A stretch of 64,000 nt of DNA. Source: Streptomyces sp. ML-6 (GTDB lineage: Bacteria > Actinomycetota > Actinomycetes > Streptomycetales > Streptomycetaceae). Shown here in pieces: positions 20,619-28,637 of this stretch. The notes beneath the pieces were generated by a model. It saw only the letters and a program-made list of their open reading frames with translations, searched no databases and was not told the DNA's origin. The translations under genes were made by a program, and so were the position numbers. The stretch is taken from positions 4,864,501 through 4,928,500 of the forward strand of contig NZ_JAOTIK010000001.1 in NCBI RefSeq assembly GCF_030116705.1, read 5' to 3'. Numbering within the stretch: position 1 is the stretch's first letter; each line of letters begins with the position of its first letter.

Positions 20619-20999
20619 TCAGCTCCCGAAGACTTCGCGTACGGCGTGGCCGAGGACGGGGTACAGCGCCCCGACCATCAGCACGACCCAGATGCCCACG
20701 ACGGACCAGAGCATCTGCTTCTGGTACCGCGGACCCTTGGCCCAGAAGTCCACGGCGATGATGCGCAGACCGTTCAGCGCGTGGAAGAGAATGGCGGCCA
20801 CCAGGCCGTATTCGAGGAGCGCGACGATCGGCGTCTTGTACGTGGCCACGACGTCGTCGTACGCCTCGGGGGAGACACGGACGAGAGCGGTGTCCAGGAC
20901 GTGTACGAACAGGAAGAAGAAAATGAGGACACCGGTGACTCGATGAGCCACCCAGGACCACATGCCTTCCCGGCCGCGGTACAGCGTTCCAGCCGGCAC
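20619..20999 (-). CDS. sdhC: succinate dehydrogenase cytochrome b556 subunit
   Basis: This 126-residue protein has the SdhC pattern TLYRGREGMWSWVAHRVTG at its start and three membrane helices. The haem-ligand region is in FFFLFVHVLDTALVR, and FHALNGLRIIAVDF follows the second helix. The GTG at 20999 was chosen because GGAGGG lies about 8 bases upstream and the length equals the usual Streptomyces SdhC. It is the first gene of sdhCDAB. The promoter should be in the 209-base gap upstream. Confidence 0.93.
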   Translation of the reverse strand: MPAGTLYRGREGMWSWVAHRVTGVLIFFFLFVHVLDTALVRVSPEAYDDVVATYKTPIVALLEYGLVAAILFHALNGLRIIAVDFWAKGPRYQKQMLWSVVGIWVVLMVGALYPVLGHAVREVFGS

Positions 21000-21208
21000 G
21001 GAAGAACCCTCCGGGAGCGGGGATTGGGGTCGGCCGGCTTGACTGTCGGTCTGACCCGGCCGGGTACGGTCCACCGGCCCCGGCCATCGTAGCGACGGAT
21101 TGTCGGTTCGTTCGCGCGGGGGCCCACGGTGTGATCAAAGTGGCAATCAAACGGGCACGGACGGCCTAGAACGCCCTGTCGACCTCCCCGATCGAGCCCG
21201 TTCCGTTA

Positions 21209-21736
21209 TCAAGCCGATACCAGGTCGATGATGCGGCCCCGGGCGAGCCGCCGCATCTCGTCGGCCGTGACCACCCGCTCGTGGTCGGGTTCGTGGCCCA
21301 GCCTGGTCCGGATCGCGGCGAGCACCTGGTCGGGCTGCTCGGCCGGCTCCATGCCGTCCAGGCAGATCACGAAGACATGGCCGAAGCGGCTCTCGTACGC
21401 GGCGTGCGCGGCCCGCAGCGCGAGATGGGCGGAGGGCGGGGCGGCGTGGTGCAGACCGGGGGAGACCTCGGCGGTGAGCGCCTCGGAGAGGTCGGCGGGC
21501 GCCAGGTCGTACCCCGCCTCGTCGGCCGCGGCCAGCAGGGCGTCGAGGTCGGGGTAGGGGCGGTGGAGCGTCAGCCGGTGCGCCCAGCGACGGCTGCCGC
21601 AGCACGCCAGCAGGGCCGCCTCGGCCTCGGCGGCCGGCACGGCGTTGAACCGGTCGAGAGCCGGGTGACGGGCCGGACCCCGGGCGGGCGCGGGCCCCTG
21701 GACGGGCAGGGCCGTCCGGGTGACCGGTTGCCGCAA
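21209..21736 (-). CDS. OHCU decarboxylase-like protein (divergent; catalytic motif not evident)
   Basis: This protein of about 175 residues has the overall pattern of 2-oxo-4-hydroxy-4-carboxy-5-ureidoimidazoline decarboxylase: RFNAVPAAEAEAALLACCGS near the start, RPYPDLDALLAAADEA, and AAYESRFGHVFVICLDG near the C-terminus. That enzyme gives (S)-allantoin in purine breakdown. The canonical HPxIG motif that carries the catalytic histidine is not visible; the region reads LTAEVSPGLHHAAPP. It may use another residue or have a different role. The TTG start at 21736 has GGAG four bases upstream. No other ureide genes are nearby. Confidence 0.7.
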   Translation of the reverse strand: MRQPVTRTALPVQGPAPARGPARHPALDRFNAVPAAEAEAALLACCGSRRWAHRLTLHRPYPDLDALLAAADEAGYDLAPADLSEALTAEVSPGLHHAAPPSAHLALRAAHAAYESRFGHVFVICLDGMEPAEQPDQVLAAIRTRLGHEPDHERVVTADEMRRLARGRIIDLVSA

Positions 21737-22172
21737 CCGCTCCGGGAGGCCGGCGTGGGACTCGCTGGACCTGGACAGCGTGGGCTCCTCGGATCAACGG
21801 CATCTGTGACCCTGAGTGGGAAGGGACGGAAGAGACCGGACAGATGCAGGGTGAAGGGAGAGACGAATGTGCCTCAAAGCTACCGAGACGGGGCAACAGA
21901 CGTCCGACGGATGCGCGAATTTCACCCGGACGAGAGGGTTTCGGAACGGCTGAGGGTCCGCGATCCGGTCTGATGGGCGGTGCCCCCGAGGAGAACGTCC
22001 GGCATGGGCCTCCTCGTTCCCGACCGTTGCCGACTGTTTCCAGCTTCTTCCGACTGTTTCCGGCTGTTCCCGACCGCTCTCGGCTGCCCCGGCAGTTGTC
22101 CGACCGGCTTCCTTTTTCTCCCTGTCCCGTTTCCTGCTCCCCGCTTCCCGCGAACAATGGAGGTTCCTGACC
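21737..22172. other. 436-base divergent intergenic region with a short tandem repeat
   Basis: No gene is supported here. The right half is pyrimidine-rich on the + strand and contains three imperfect 20-bp units at 22031-22090 (each begins CGACTG or CGACCG), in the leader of the hexosaminidase gene. A short inverted repeat (CGAGGAG at 21988-21994 with CTCCTCG near 22011-22017) lies just upstream of it. Confidence 0.6.
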
Positions 22173-23780
22173 ATGTCGCCCTCACGCGGCGCCCTCGCGG
22201 CCGGCGCGGTCCTCACCGCGGCGGCCGCCGCGACGATCGCCGTCGTCGTCTGGCCGGAGGGCTCCGACAGCGGGCTCGCGGGGCAGACCTCGGCCTCCCG
22301 CGCCTCCGCGCCCTCCTCCGCCGCCCCCTCGCCGACCCGGAGCTACCCGCTCTCCACGGCCCCCCGCACCATCCCCGCCGTGCGGGAACACCGGGCGGCC
22401 CGCGGCCCCGGCTGGCGCCCCGGCCCGGACGGCGGGGTCGTCGTCGCCGATGGCAGCGGGGCGCTCGCGGACGAGGGGCGGCTGCTGGCCCAGGAGCTGA
22501 AGATCCGTTACCGGGGCGACGTCCCCGCCCGCGCGGGCGACGTGGAACTGGCGATCGTCCCGGGCGGCGGCACCCCCGAGTCGTACACCCTCGTCGTCCG
22601 CGACGGACGGGTGCGGATCAGCGGGCCCGACCAGGCGGGCGTCTTCTACGGGACCCGCACGCTGAAGCAGTCGGTGCGGGCCGACGGGGTGATGCCGGAG
22701 GGCGAGGTGCGCGACCGCCCCGACCGGCCGCAGCGCGGCCTCAACCTCGACATCGCGCGCAAGCACTACACCGCCGCCTGGATCGAGGACCGGCTGCGCG
22801 AGATGGCCGACCTCAAGCTCAACCAGCTGGGCCTGCACTTCTCCGACGACCAGGCCTTCCGCATCGAGTCCGACACCCACCCCGAGGTGGTGTCGCCGCA
22901 GCACCTCACCAAGGCGGAGGTGCGCCGGATCCTCGGGCTCGCGGGCCGGCTGCACATCGAGGTCGTCCCCGAGATCGACTCCCCGGGCCACCTCGGCGCG
23001 GTGCTGCGGGCCCACCCCGGCCTCCAGCTGCGCAGCGCCTCGGGCCGGCTCTCGCCCGGCTCGCTGGACATCTCCGACCCGGGGGCGGCGAAGCTCGTCG
23101 ACGAACTCCTCGGCGAGTACACCGAGCTGTTCGACGGCGCGTACTGGCACCTCGGCGCCGACGAGTACCTGGCGCTGATGGCCCGCGACCCGGCCGCCTC
23201 GTACCCGCAGCTCCAGCGCGCCGCCCAGCGGAAGTACGGGGCGGGGGCCGGGATCAAGGACCTCGCCACCGGCTGGCTCAACGACCGCGCGGCCGTGGTG
23301 CGCCCGCACGGCAAGCAGCCCAAGGCGTGGAACGACGGCTTCTTCCGCGGCGGGACCGTCACCGCCGACAAGAACATCGAGGTCGAGTACTGGACGGGCA
23401 AGGAGTACGGCGCCCGCGAGCCGGAGGAGTACCTGCGCGAGGGGCGGCGGGTGGTGAACCTCAACGACGAGTTCCTCTACTACGTGCTCGGCCAGCCCAA
23501 CAACTTCGTCTACCCGACGGGCGAGCGGATCTACGAGCAGTGGACCCCGCTCGTCCTGCGCGGCACCAAGCCGGTCCCGGCGCGCTGGTCGGGCCGGATC
23601 CTCGGCGGCCGGTTCGCCGTCTGGGGCGACCTCCCGCAGGCGCAGACCCCGGACCAGGTGGCGCGCGGCATCCGGATGCCGCTGCGGGCGACCGCCCAGA
23701 AGCTGTGGGTGCCGGGCAAGCCCGCGCTGAGCTGGGACGAGTTCCGGGCCCTGGCCGCCCGGATCGACGGGACGGGCTGA
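22173..23780 (+). CDS. secreted beta-N-acetylhexosaminidase, GH20
   Basis: This 535-residue protein has a signal/anchor segment at 5-27 and a Ser/Ala/Pro linker. A GH20 N-terminal domain follows, then a GH20 barrel starting at RGLNLDIARKHY. The catalytic D330-E331 pair is in HLGADEYL (His-x-Gly-x-Asp-Glu), and it uses substrate-assisted catalysis to release terminal GlcNAc or GalNAc. Other barrel landmarks are LNQLGLHFSDDQAFRIES and EVVPEIDSPGH. It probably acts on chitin oligomers or peptidoglycan fragments outside the cell. The start is ATG 22173, with GGAGG upstream. Confidence 0.92.
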   Translation: MSPSRGALAAGAVLTAAAAATIAVVVWPEGSDSGLAGQTSASRASAPSSAAPSPTRSYPLSTAPRTIPAVREHRAARGPGWRPGPDGGVVVADGSGALADEGRLLAQELKIRYRGDVPARAGDVELAIVPGGGTPESYTLVVRDGRVRISGPDQAGVFYGTRTLKQSVRADGVMPEGEVRDRPDRPQRGLNLDIARKHYTAAWIEDRLREMADLKLNQLGLHFSDDQAFRIESDTHPEVVSPQHLTKAEVRRILGLAGRLHIEVVPEIDSPGHLGAVLRAHPGLQLRSASGRLSPGSLDISDPGAAKLVDELLGEYTELFDGAYWHLGADEYLALMARDPAASYPQLQRAAQRKYGAGAGIKDLATGWLNDRAAVVRPHGKQPKAWNDGFFRGGTVTADKNIEVEYWTGKEYGAREPEEYLREGRRVVNLNDEFLYYVLGQPNNFVYPTGERIYEQWTPLVLRGTKPVPARWSGRILGGRFAVWGDLPQAQTPDQVARGIRMPLRATAQKLWVPGKPALSWDEFRALAARIDGTG

Positions 23781-23886
23781 ACCGGACGGGGCGCGGGACC
23801 GGCGGACGGGGCGCGGTGCTGCGGGGCCGGGGAGGCGGATCGGGCGAGCCTGCCGGGCCGGGCCGGGACGCGTCGTGAAGGGGGAC

Positions 23887-23905
23887 GAGGACGACCGGGG
23901 CCGCC
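23887..23905 (+). repeat. 19-bp direct repeat, left copy
   Basis: GAGGACGACCGGGGCCGCC occurs here and again at 24788-24806. The two copies bracket the Uma2 gene at 23932 and the small reading frame at 24599. Confidence 0.7.
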
Positions 23906-23931
23906 TCTGCGTGCTCCCTGCCAAGGCCCCT

Positions 23932-24513
23932 TCAGCTGCTTCGGGGAGGTGTGAGCTTGTCCAGGTCGAGACTGATCTCGAAGGGCACCGGGCGCCGGAG
24001 GGAGCCCCGGAAGATACCGGCGGGCGCGTAGGCGCCCGTTGGCCGGTCGAGCTCGTAGACGTGGACGACAGGTGTGCCGTCCTCGTCCTCGATGCACCAG
24101 TAGTGCGGGATGCCGGCCTCCGCGTATTTGTGGAGCTTGACCGTACGGTCGCGGTGGGCGGACTCGGGGGAGACGACCTCGACGACGAGCTTCACGTGCT
24201 CCGGGGCGTACCAGGTACGGTCCGGTTCGTACGGCAGGTCAGTCAGGAGGAGGTCGGGCTCGGGGCGGTTCCGGGCGTCGAGGCGAATCGTCATTTCTCG
24301 CTCGACCTCTACGCCGGCCGGTGCCTGCGCCATCAGCGTGGTGGTCAGAGCGGTGATCAGGCGGCCGTGCCAGGACCGCTGGGGCGACATCATGAATACG
24401 AGGGCTCCGTCAATCAGCTCGGTATGGCGCGGGGCCTCGGGAAGGTGATCCAGGTCCTCCGCGAACCAGCCTTCCGCGCGGGGCGGGCGCATCCAGTCGG
24501 GCAGTGCGGTCAT
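23932..24513 (-). CDS. Uma2 family (DUF820) putative endonuclease, copy 1
   Basis: This 193-residue protein has the Uma2 PD-(D/E)XK-like layout: HTELIDGALVFMMSPQRSWHG, RPEPDLLLTDLP (with the conserved Asp after a Pro), LVVEVVSPESAHRD (Glu-x-Val-Ser) and the Lys of DRTVKLHKYAEAGIPHYWCI. These correspond to the E-D-E-K catalytic set. Uma2 proteins are abundant in Streptomyces and cyanobacteria, and their role is unsettled. The ATG at 24513 was chosen because the family starts near MTALPDWM. Flanking 19-bp direct repeats suggest it moved in with the small frame upstream. Confidence 0.87.
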   Translation of the reverse strand: MTALPDWMRPPRAEGWFAEDLDHLPEAPRHTELIDGALVFMMSPQRSWHGRLITALTTTLMAQAPAGVEVEREMTIRLDARNRPEPDLLLTDLPYEPDRTWYAPEHVKLVVEVVSPESAHRDRTVKLHKYAEAGIPHYWCIEDEDGTPVVHVYELDRPTGAYAPAGIFRGSLRRPVPFEISLDLDKLTPPRSS

Positions 24514-24598
24514 GCCCTTACGGTAACGGCTGCGGTTGCGGCGCGCCGGGAGCTTCCCGGAGCCTCGGATCAAGGCTTCGCACGGCCACCGGCGATCG

Positions 24599-24718
24599 TT
24601 ACGGCACGGGGACGACGCCTTCGTCCAGAGCGTCGTGACGGATGCGTCGCATCAGAGCGATCTGGTCCTGCACCAGGCGCTCGTAGCGGATCAGGCCTCC
24701 TGAGAGGCCTGGGGGCAT
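24599..24718 (-). CDS. possible 39-residue small protein upstream of Uma2 copy 1
   Basis: An ATG at 24718 preceded by GGGAG opens a 39-residue frame, MPPGLSGGLIRYERLVQDQI and so on, with a basic helical middle (LMRRIRHDAL) and the end DEGVVPVP. It stops 85 bases before Uma2 copy 1 on the same strand, inside the segment framed by the 19-bp repeats. The Shine-Dalgarno match and the amphipathic sequence make it plausible. I do not recognise it, and a chance frame cannot be excluded. Confidence 0.3.
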   Translation of the reverse strand: MPPGLSGGLIRYERLVQDQIALMRRIRHDALDEGVVPVP

Positions 24719-24787
24719 CAGGCTCCCGCGCTTTGGATCATGCCTGATCAGAGGCGCAGAGGCGCAGAGAAAAAGCTCGGAGAAAAA

Positions 24788-24806
24788 GAGGACGACCGGG
24801 GCCGCC
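24788..24806 (+). repeat. 19-bp direct repeat, right copy
   Basis: This is the second exact copy of the sequence at 23887-23905. It overlaps the left arm of the terminator hairpin at 24791-24834. Confidence 0.7.
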
Positions 24807-24834
24807 ACCCCCCACAGGAGAGGCCCCGGTCGTC
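24791..24834. terminator. strong hairpin, probable terminator
   Basis: A perfect 13-bp stem GACGACCGGGGCC/GGCCCCGGTCGTC (24791-24803 and 24822-24834) has an 18-base loop. It lies between the small frame and the sigma factor gene and insulates the sigma factor promoter. It may once have ended the hexosaminidase transcript. Confidence 0.75.
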
Positions 24835-24916
24835 TTCCGACAGGGCCGTAGGACGACCCCGTACTCCTCTCAGCGCCATCGCTGCGTTTTCTGTCACACC
24901 GCCTCACGGCCGAGGA

Positions 24917-25819
24917 ATGTTGCGGGTTGTACAAGTCATGGACGCGGGCCCCGCGAAGGACGTAGCGTGCTGTGTCGCGCAGGGTGGCGCGAGCAGTGAT
25001 GACCAGCTGCGATTCGCGACGGCAGGGCAGGTTGAGGGAGTGCTGGGGGACGACGCGGAGTTGACTGCCGCGGTGGTCGCGGCACAGGACGGGGACGAGG
25101 ACGCCTTCCGTACTGTGTACCGCGCCGTACAGCCGCGGCTGCTGGGCTACATACGGACACTGGTGGGAGAGCCGGACGCCGAGGACGTGGCCTCCGAGTC
25201 CTGGTTGCAGATAGCCCGCGACCTCGGCCGGTTCAGCGGCGACGCCGACCGCTTCCGGGGCTGGGCGGCGCGCATAGCCCGCAACCGCGCGCTGGACCAT
25301 CTGCGGATGCGCGGCAGACGCCCGGCCGTCGGCGGCGACGAGTCGGAACTGTCCGAGCGGCCTGCCGAGTCCGACACCGCCGACGAGGCGATCGAGGCAC
25401 TGGCCACCGGCCGTACGATGTCGCTCATCGCCCAGCTGCCGCAGGACCAGGCCGAGGCGGTGGTGCTGCGGGTGGTCGTGGGCCTGGACGCGAAGAGCGC
25501 CGCGCAGACGTTGGGCAAGCGCCCGGGAGCGGTCCGCACGGCGGCGCACCGGGGGCTGAAGCGGTTGGCCGAACTGCTGCGCACGGACGGTGCCGGCGGC
25601 TCCGGCACCGGCTCCCGCGCGGCGGACGGCGGGGACGACGACACCGCCGCGGACCGCGCCGCCGGGGAGGACCCGGCCGACCCGACCGCCCTCCGCCGGA
25701 GCGTGGCGGGCCCCGCGGCGGAACTCGATGCCGTACCCCCCCAACGCCCCGTCCGCAACGGTCTGGCGGCGCCGGCGGGTGTGACGCATTCGCGTCCCTG
25801 GACGCAGAAGGACATGTGA
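24917..25819 (+). CDS. ECF-type RNA polymerase sigma factor
   Basis: This protein of about 300 residues has sigma region 2 (AFRTVYRAVQPRLLGYIRTL to FRGWAARIARNRALDHLRMR) and region 4 (IAQLPQDQAEAVVLRVVVGL to RPGAVRTAAHRGLKRLAELL). A Gly/Ala/Asp-rich C-terminal tail of about 90 residues follows; most ECF factors lack such a tail. Start candidates are ATG 24917, ATG 24938 (MDAGPAKDV) and a GTG near 25040; the conserved part begins after residue 50. Its stop overlaps the next gene's start (TGATG), so the two are coupled and the partner is a candidate regulator of it. Confidence 0.87.
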   Translation: MLRVVQVMDAGPAKDVACCVAQGGASSDDQLRFATAGQVEGVLGDDAELTAAVVAAQDGDEDAFRTVYRAVQPRLLGYIRTLVGEPDAEDVASESWLQIARDLGRFSGDADRFRGWAARIARNRALDHLRMRGRRPAVGGDESELSERPAESDTADEAIEALATGRTMSLIAQLPQDQAEAVVLRVVVGLDAKSAAQTLGKRPGAVRTAAHRGLKRLAELLRTDGAGGSGTGSRAADGGDDDTAADRAAGEDPADPTALRRSVAGPAAELDAVPPQRPVRNGLAAPAGVTHSRPWTQKDM

Positions 25820-27072
25820 TGGCCGACGAGCAGTACGAATGGCTTGACAAGGAAGTCGCGGAGAGACTGCTCCGCGGCGAACCGGTCGATCCCGTCGGTG
25901 GTCACGCGTGTACGGAGGCGGAGAGCCTGGTGGCCGCGCTGGACGCCGCCGCCCGGGCCGCCCGCCCGGCCACCGGTGAACTGCCCGGCGAGGCCGCGGC
26001 GCTGGCCGCCTTCCGCACCGCCAGGCGCTCCGCACGCGATTCCGCGCGCGCCCGGAAGACGGCGGGCGCGCAGGCGGGCGGCGCGGAGAACGCCACCCGG
26101 CAGACCGGGACCGAGGTCCTGCCGACGGTGCGCATCAGGGCCGCGTCCGGCGGTTCCGGCCCGCGCACGTCCGCCGCGTCGGTGGGCGCGGGCCGGAACC
26201 GTCTCTCGCGGTGGAGCCGTCCCGTCCGCTTCGGCCTGGTGGCCTCCTTCGCGGGCTGCGCGCTCGGCGGGGTGGCCGTGGCGGCGGGTACGGGAATGCT
26301 TCCCGGGCCGTTCGGCGGCCGTGCCCCGGTGCCCGCGACCTCGGTCTCGGCCGCGGCGACCCCCGAGGAACTGGGCTCGCGGCCCGCCGGGGCCGAGACC
26401 CCGCGGGCCCCGTCGTCCGCTCCGGAACGGGGCGTGACCGAGCCGACGCCGGACCGTTCCGCCTCCTCGTCCGGCCGGTCGGCCGACGCCGGATCGAACC
26501 GCACCGAGAAACGCGGTGCGCGCGAGCCCGGCGGCTCCGCGAGCGGCCCGACGAAGACCCCCGGCAGGGGCGGGCTGCCCGATCGCTCCGGCGGCGGCTC
26601 GTCCGGCGAGTGGTACGCCAAGGCGCTCAAGGCCTGCCGCGACTACCGCAACGGCCACCTGGACGACGACCGCAGGCGGAAGCTGGAGATCCTGGCCAAG
26701 GGGGCCCGCAACCTGGACCGGTTCTGCGACCGGGTGATCGAGGGGTCGGACAAGGGGGGGAACGGCGCCCCGGGCAGCGACGGCGGCGGCAGCGGTGGCA
26801 ATGGCGGCCACGGCGGCAACGGCGGCAACGGCGGCAAGGGTGACGGGGGCCAGGGCGGCGACGACGGCCGGGGCGACGGCGACAGTGACGGAGACGGGGA
26901 GGGAGAGGGGGACGGGGACGGGGACGGGGACGGGGACGGGTCGAACGGCGAGAACGGTTCGGCCGGTGGCGGTTCCGGCGGTGGCTCCGATGGCGGTTCC
27001 GGTGGCGGTTCCGACGGGTCCCCCACGCCCCCGCCCTCGCCCTCCATGGCCCTGTTCAGCAGCCGCGCGTAG
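25819..27072 (+). CDS. membrane-anchored protein coupled to the ECF sigma factor, Gly/Asp-rich C-terminus
   Basis: This 417-residue protein has a cytoplasmic acidic N-terminus (MADEQYEWLDKEVAERLL) and one membrane helix around 136-160 (FGLVASFAGCALGGVAVAAG). A long Ser/Pro/Gly-rich segment follows, then a small folded patch, EWYAKALKACRDYRNGHLDD to NLDRFCDRVIEG, with two cysteines. The last 110 residues are Gly/Asn/Asp repeats. The layout (short cytoplasmic domain, one helix, extracytoplasmic part) and the coupling to the sigma gene suggest an anti-sigma-like role. However, I see no clear zinc-type anti-sigma motif. ATG 25819 was preferred to GTG 25816. Confidence 0.7.
   Translation: MADEQYEWLDKEVAERLLRGEPVDPVGGHACTEAESLVAALDAAARAARPATGELPGEAAALAAFRTARRSARDSARARKTAGAQAGGAENATRQTGTEVLPTVRIRAASGGSGPRTSAASVGAGRNRLSRWSRPVRFGLVASFAGCALGGVAVAAGTGMLPGPFGGRAPVPATSVSAAATPEELGSRPAGAETPRAPSSAPERGVTEPTPDRSASSSGRSADAGSNRTEKRGAREPGGSASGPTKTPGRGGLPDRSGGGSSGEWYAKALKACRDYRNGHLDDDRRRKLEILAKGARNLDRFCDRVIEGSDKGGNGAPGSDGGGSGGNGGHGGNGGNGGKGDGGQGGDDGRGDGDSDGDGEGEGDGDGDGDGDGSNGENGSAGGGSGGGSDGGSGGGSDGSPTPPPSPSMALFSSRA
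26907..26940 (+). repeat. GGGGAC hexanucleotide tandem repeat, potential G-quadruplex
   Basis: Five perfect copies of GGGGAC plus GGG run from 26907 within the coding strand and encode alternating Asp and Gly. Six G tracts separated by two-base loops make a textbook intramolecular quadruplex motif. Gain or loss of a unit keeps the reading frame. Confidence 0.75.
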
Positions 27073-27527
27073 GCCTTCTCGTAAACCGAGCCGCAGACCG
27101 GGGTGCCGGCCGTGCGCCTGACCGGACCGCGCGGGGCGGCCGAATCCCACTGGCCGAATCAGGTCGGCCGAATCGGGCGGACCGCTTCCCCGGCCGCGCC
27201 GTGCCGATCCGGGGAGACCCGCGCCGACCGTGCCGCGAACCGGTCGAACCGCAGGCCGGACCGGGTCGGACGCCCCGAACACGACAGGTTTCTCCGGCCC
27301 CGCAGCACCGGGTGTGACACTTTTCGAGGCTGTGACGCAGTACAGATTGAGCCGACTGGTCATCGGCAGCGCACAGAGCCGGGGTTCCCCCCGTACCTAC
27401 GGCTCAGCGCACATGGCGCGGGCGGGACACGTTCCCCCGGTCCCGTCCGCGCCCCTTCTCCTCCGGGCCGCAGGGCCCTTCCCGTGGGGCCCGTCAGGGC
27501 CGACCGCAGCCCATCCTCCGCGGCCTG
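27073..27527. other. 455-base intergenic region without a recognisable gene
   Basis: This lies between the convergent sigma-partner and L,D-transpeptidase genes. The small open frames here have no RBS, domain or normal codon bias. The first 250 bases repeat CGG/CCG-type words such as GGCCGAATC. No clear terminator stem was found. Confidence 0.5.
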
Positions 27528-28490
27528 TCAGTAGACGATGACCTTGTCGCCCGTCTTCACCTGGTCGAAGAGCGAGGCGATCTTCCCCCTGTCCCGGACG
27601 TTGACGCAGCCGTGCGAGGCGCCGTTGTAGCCGCGGGCCGCGAAGTCCGCCGAGTAGTGCACCGCCTGGCCGCCGCTGAAGAACATCGCGTACGGCATGG
27701 GCGTGTCGTAGATCGTCGACACGTGGTCCCGCGATTTCCACTGGACCGAGAAGGTGCCCTCGCGGGTGGGCGTGTACTGGGAGCCGAAGCGGACGTCCAT
27801 CGACGAGAGCACCCGGCCGTCGATCATCCACGACAGCGTCCGGCTGTTCTTGCTGATGCACAGGACCCGGCCGGTCAGGCAGCGCTTGTCCGGCTTGGCG
27901 ACCGGCCTGGTGGTCGGCGGGTTCAGCTCGGTGGCCGTCGGACGGCGCGTCATGCCGAGCAGCTTCTGCCAGGTGAGGGTGTCCGTCCTGCCGGTGCGGG
28001 AGAGACCGCGCTTGCCCTGGAACGACTGGACGGCGGCGACCGTGACGGTGCCGTAGTAGCCGGTCGGGCTGCGGTCGAAGTGGCCGATCTGCCGCAGCCG
28101 CGCCTGGAGTTCCCGGACCTGTTCGCCCTGGGAACCGTTCGACATCAGCGTCCTGCCCTGCGGGTCCGGCTTCGGCGTGGGCGACGTCGTGGCCGTCGGC
28201 GACGGTGACGAGGACGGCGAGGACGACGGTGACGGCGACGGCGGGGCCGGGGTGGTGGGCGAGGGCGGCGGACTGGACCTGCCGTCGTCGCTCGCGGTGG
28301 CCCGGGGCGATGACGGCCGGGCCGCCGACGCGCTGCCGGTGGCCTCCGCCCGGCAGCCCGCCGCCGTGGTCACGGCGAGCACGGCGAGTGCCGCGGTCGC
28401 CCCCGCCCGGCCCCGCGGCCCGAACCGCAGTGCCCTGTTCCGTGCCCGTATACCTGCCCGTGTCGTGCTTCCGCTGGTGCTGTGTCTCAT
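27528..28490 (-). CDS. L,D-transpeptidase lipoprotein with peptidoglycan-binding domain
   Basis: This 320-residue lipoprotein has a lipobox AAGC after a basic N-terminus, a Ser/Pro/Thr-rich spacer, and a PG_binding_1 domain (QGEQVRELQARLRQIGHFD to FQGKRGLSRTG). A YkuD L,D-transpeptidase domain follows. The catalytic cysteine is C295 in ASHGCVNVRD, with the upstream His in AVHYSADF. It forms 3-3 crosslinks between stem peptides at the outer face of the membrane. The length and order match actinobacterial YkuD lipoproteins. The start is ATG 28490. It diverges from the mutase gene with 147 bases between them. Confidence 0.92.
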   Translation of the reverse strand: MRHSTSGSTTRAGIRARNRALRFGPRGRAGATAALAVLAVTTAAGCRAEATGSASAARPSSPRATASDDGRSSPPPSPTTPAPPSPSPSSSPSSSPSPTATTSPTPKPDPQGRTLMSNGSQGEQVRELQARLRQIGHFDRSPTGYYGTVTVAAVQSFQGKRGLSRTGRTDTLTWQKLLGMTRRPTATELNPPTTRPVAKPDKRCLTGRVLCISKNSRTLSWMIDGRVLSSMDVRFGSQYTPTREGTFSVQWKSRDHVSTIYDTPMPYAMFFSGGQAVHYSADFAARGYNGASHGCVNVRDRGKIASLFDQVKTGDKVIVY

Positions 28491-28637
28491 CTCGGCCCCC
28501 TGGACGTCCGGTAACTCATGAGACGGATTCCCGCTCTGCCCGGTTGCCAAAGCCCGCGCATGATGGGGGAACGGTGCCGGAACCGTGGTCACCGGGCAAG
28601 CGGCTGCGGCGAGCAGCTCCAACGGGAGGCACAGCGG

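Noticed and set aside
25147..27363. 738-codon antisense frame opposite the sigma-partner gene
   Set aside because: It comes from the Gly/Asp repeat read on the other strand and has no credible start or domain.
28491..28637. Possible cobalamin riboswitch before the B12-dependent mutase gene
   Set aside because: No conserved B12-box (GCCACTG) or the expected long folded leader; the gap is only 147 bases.
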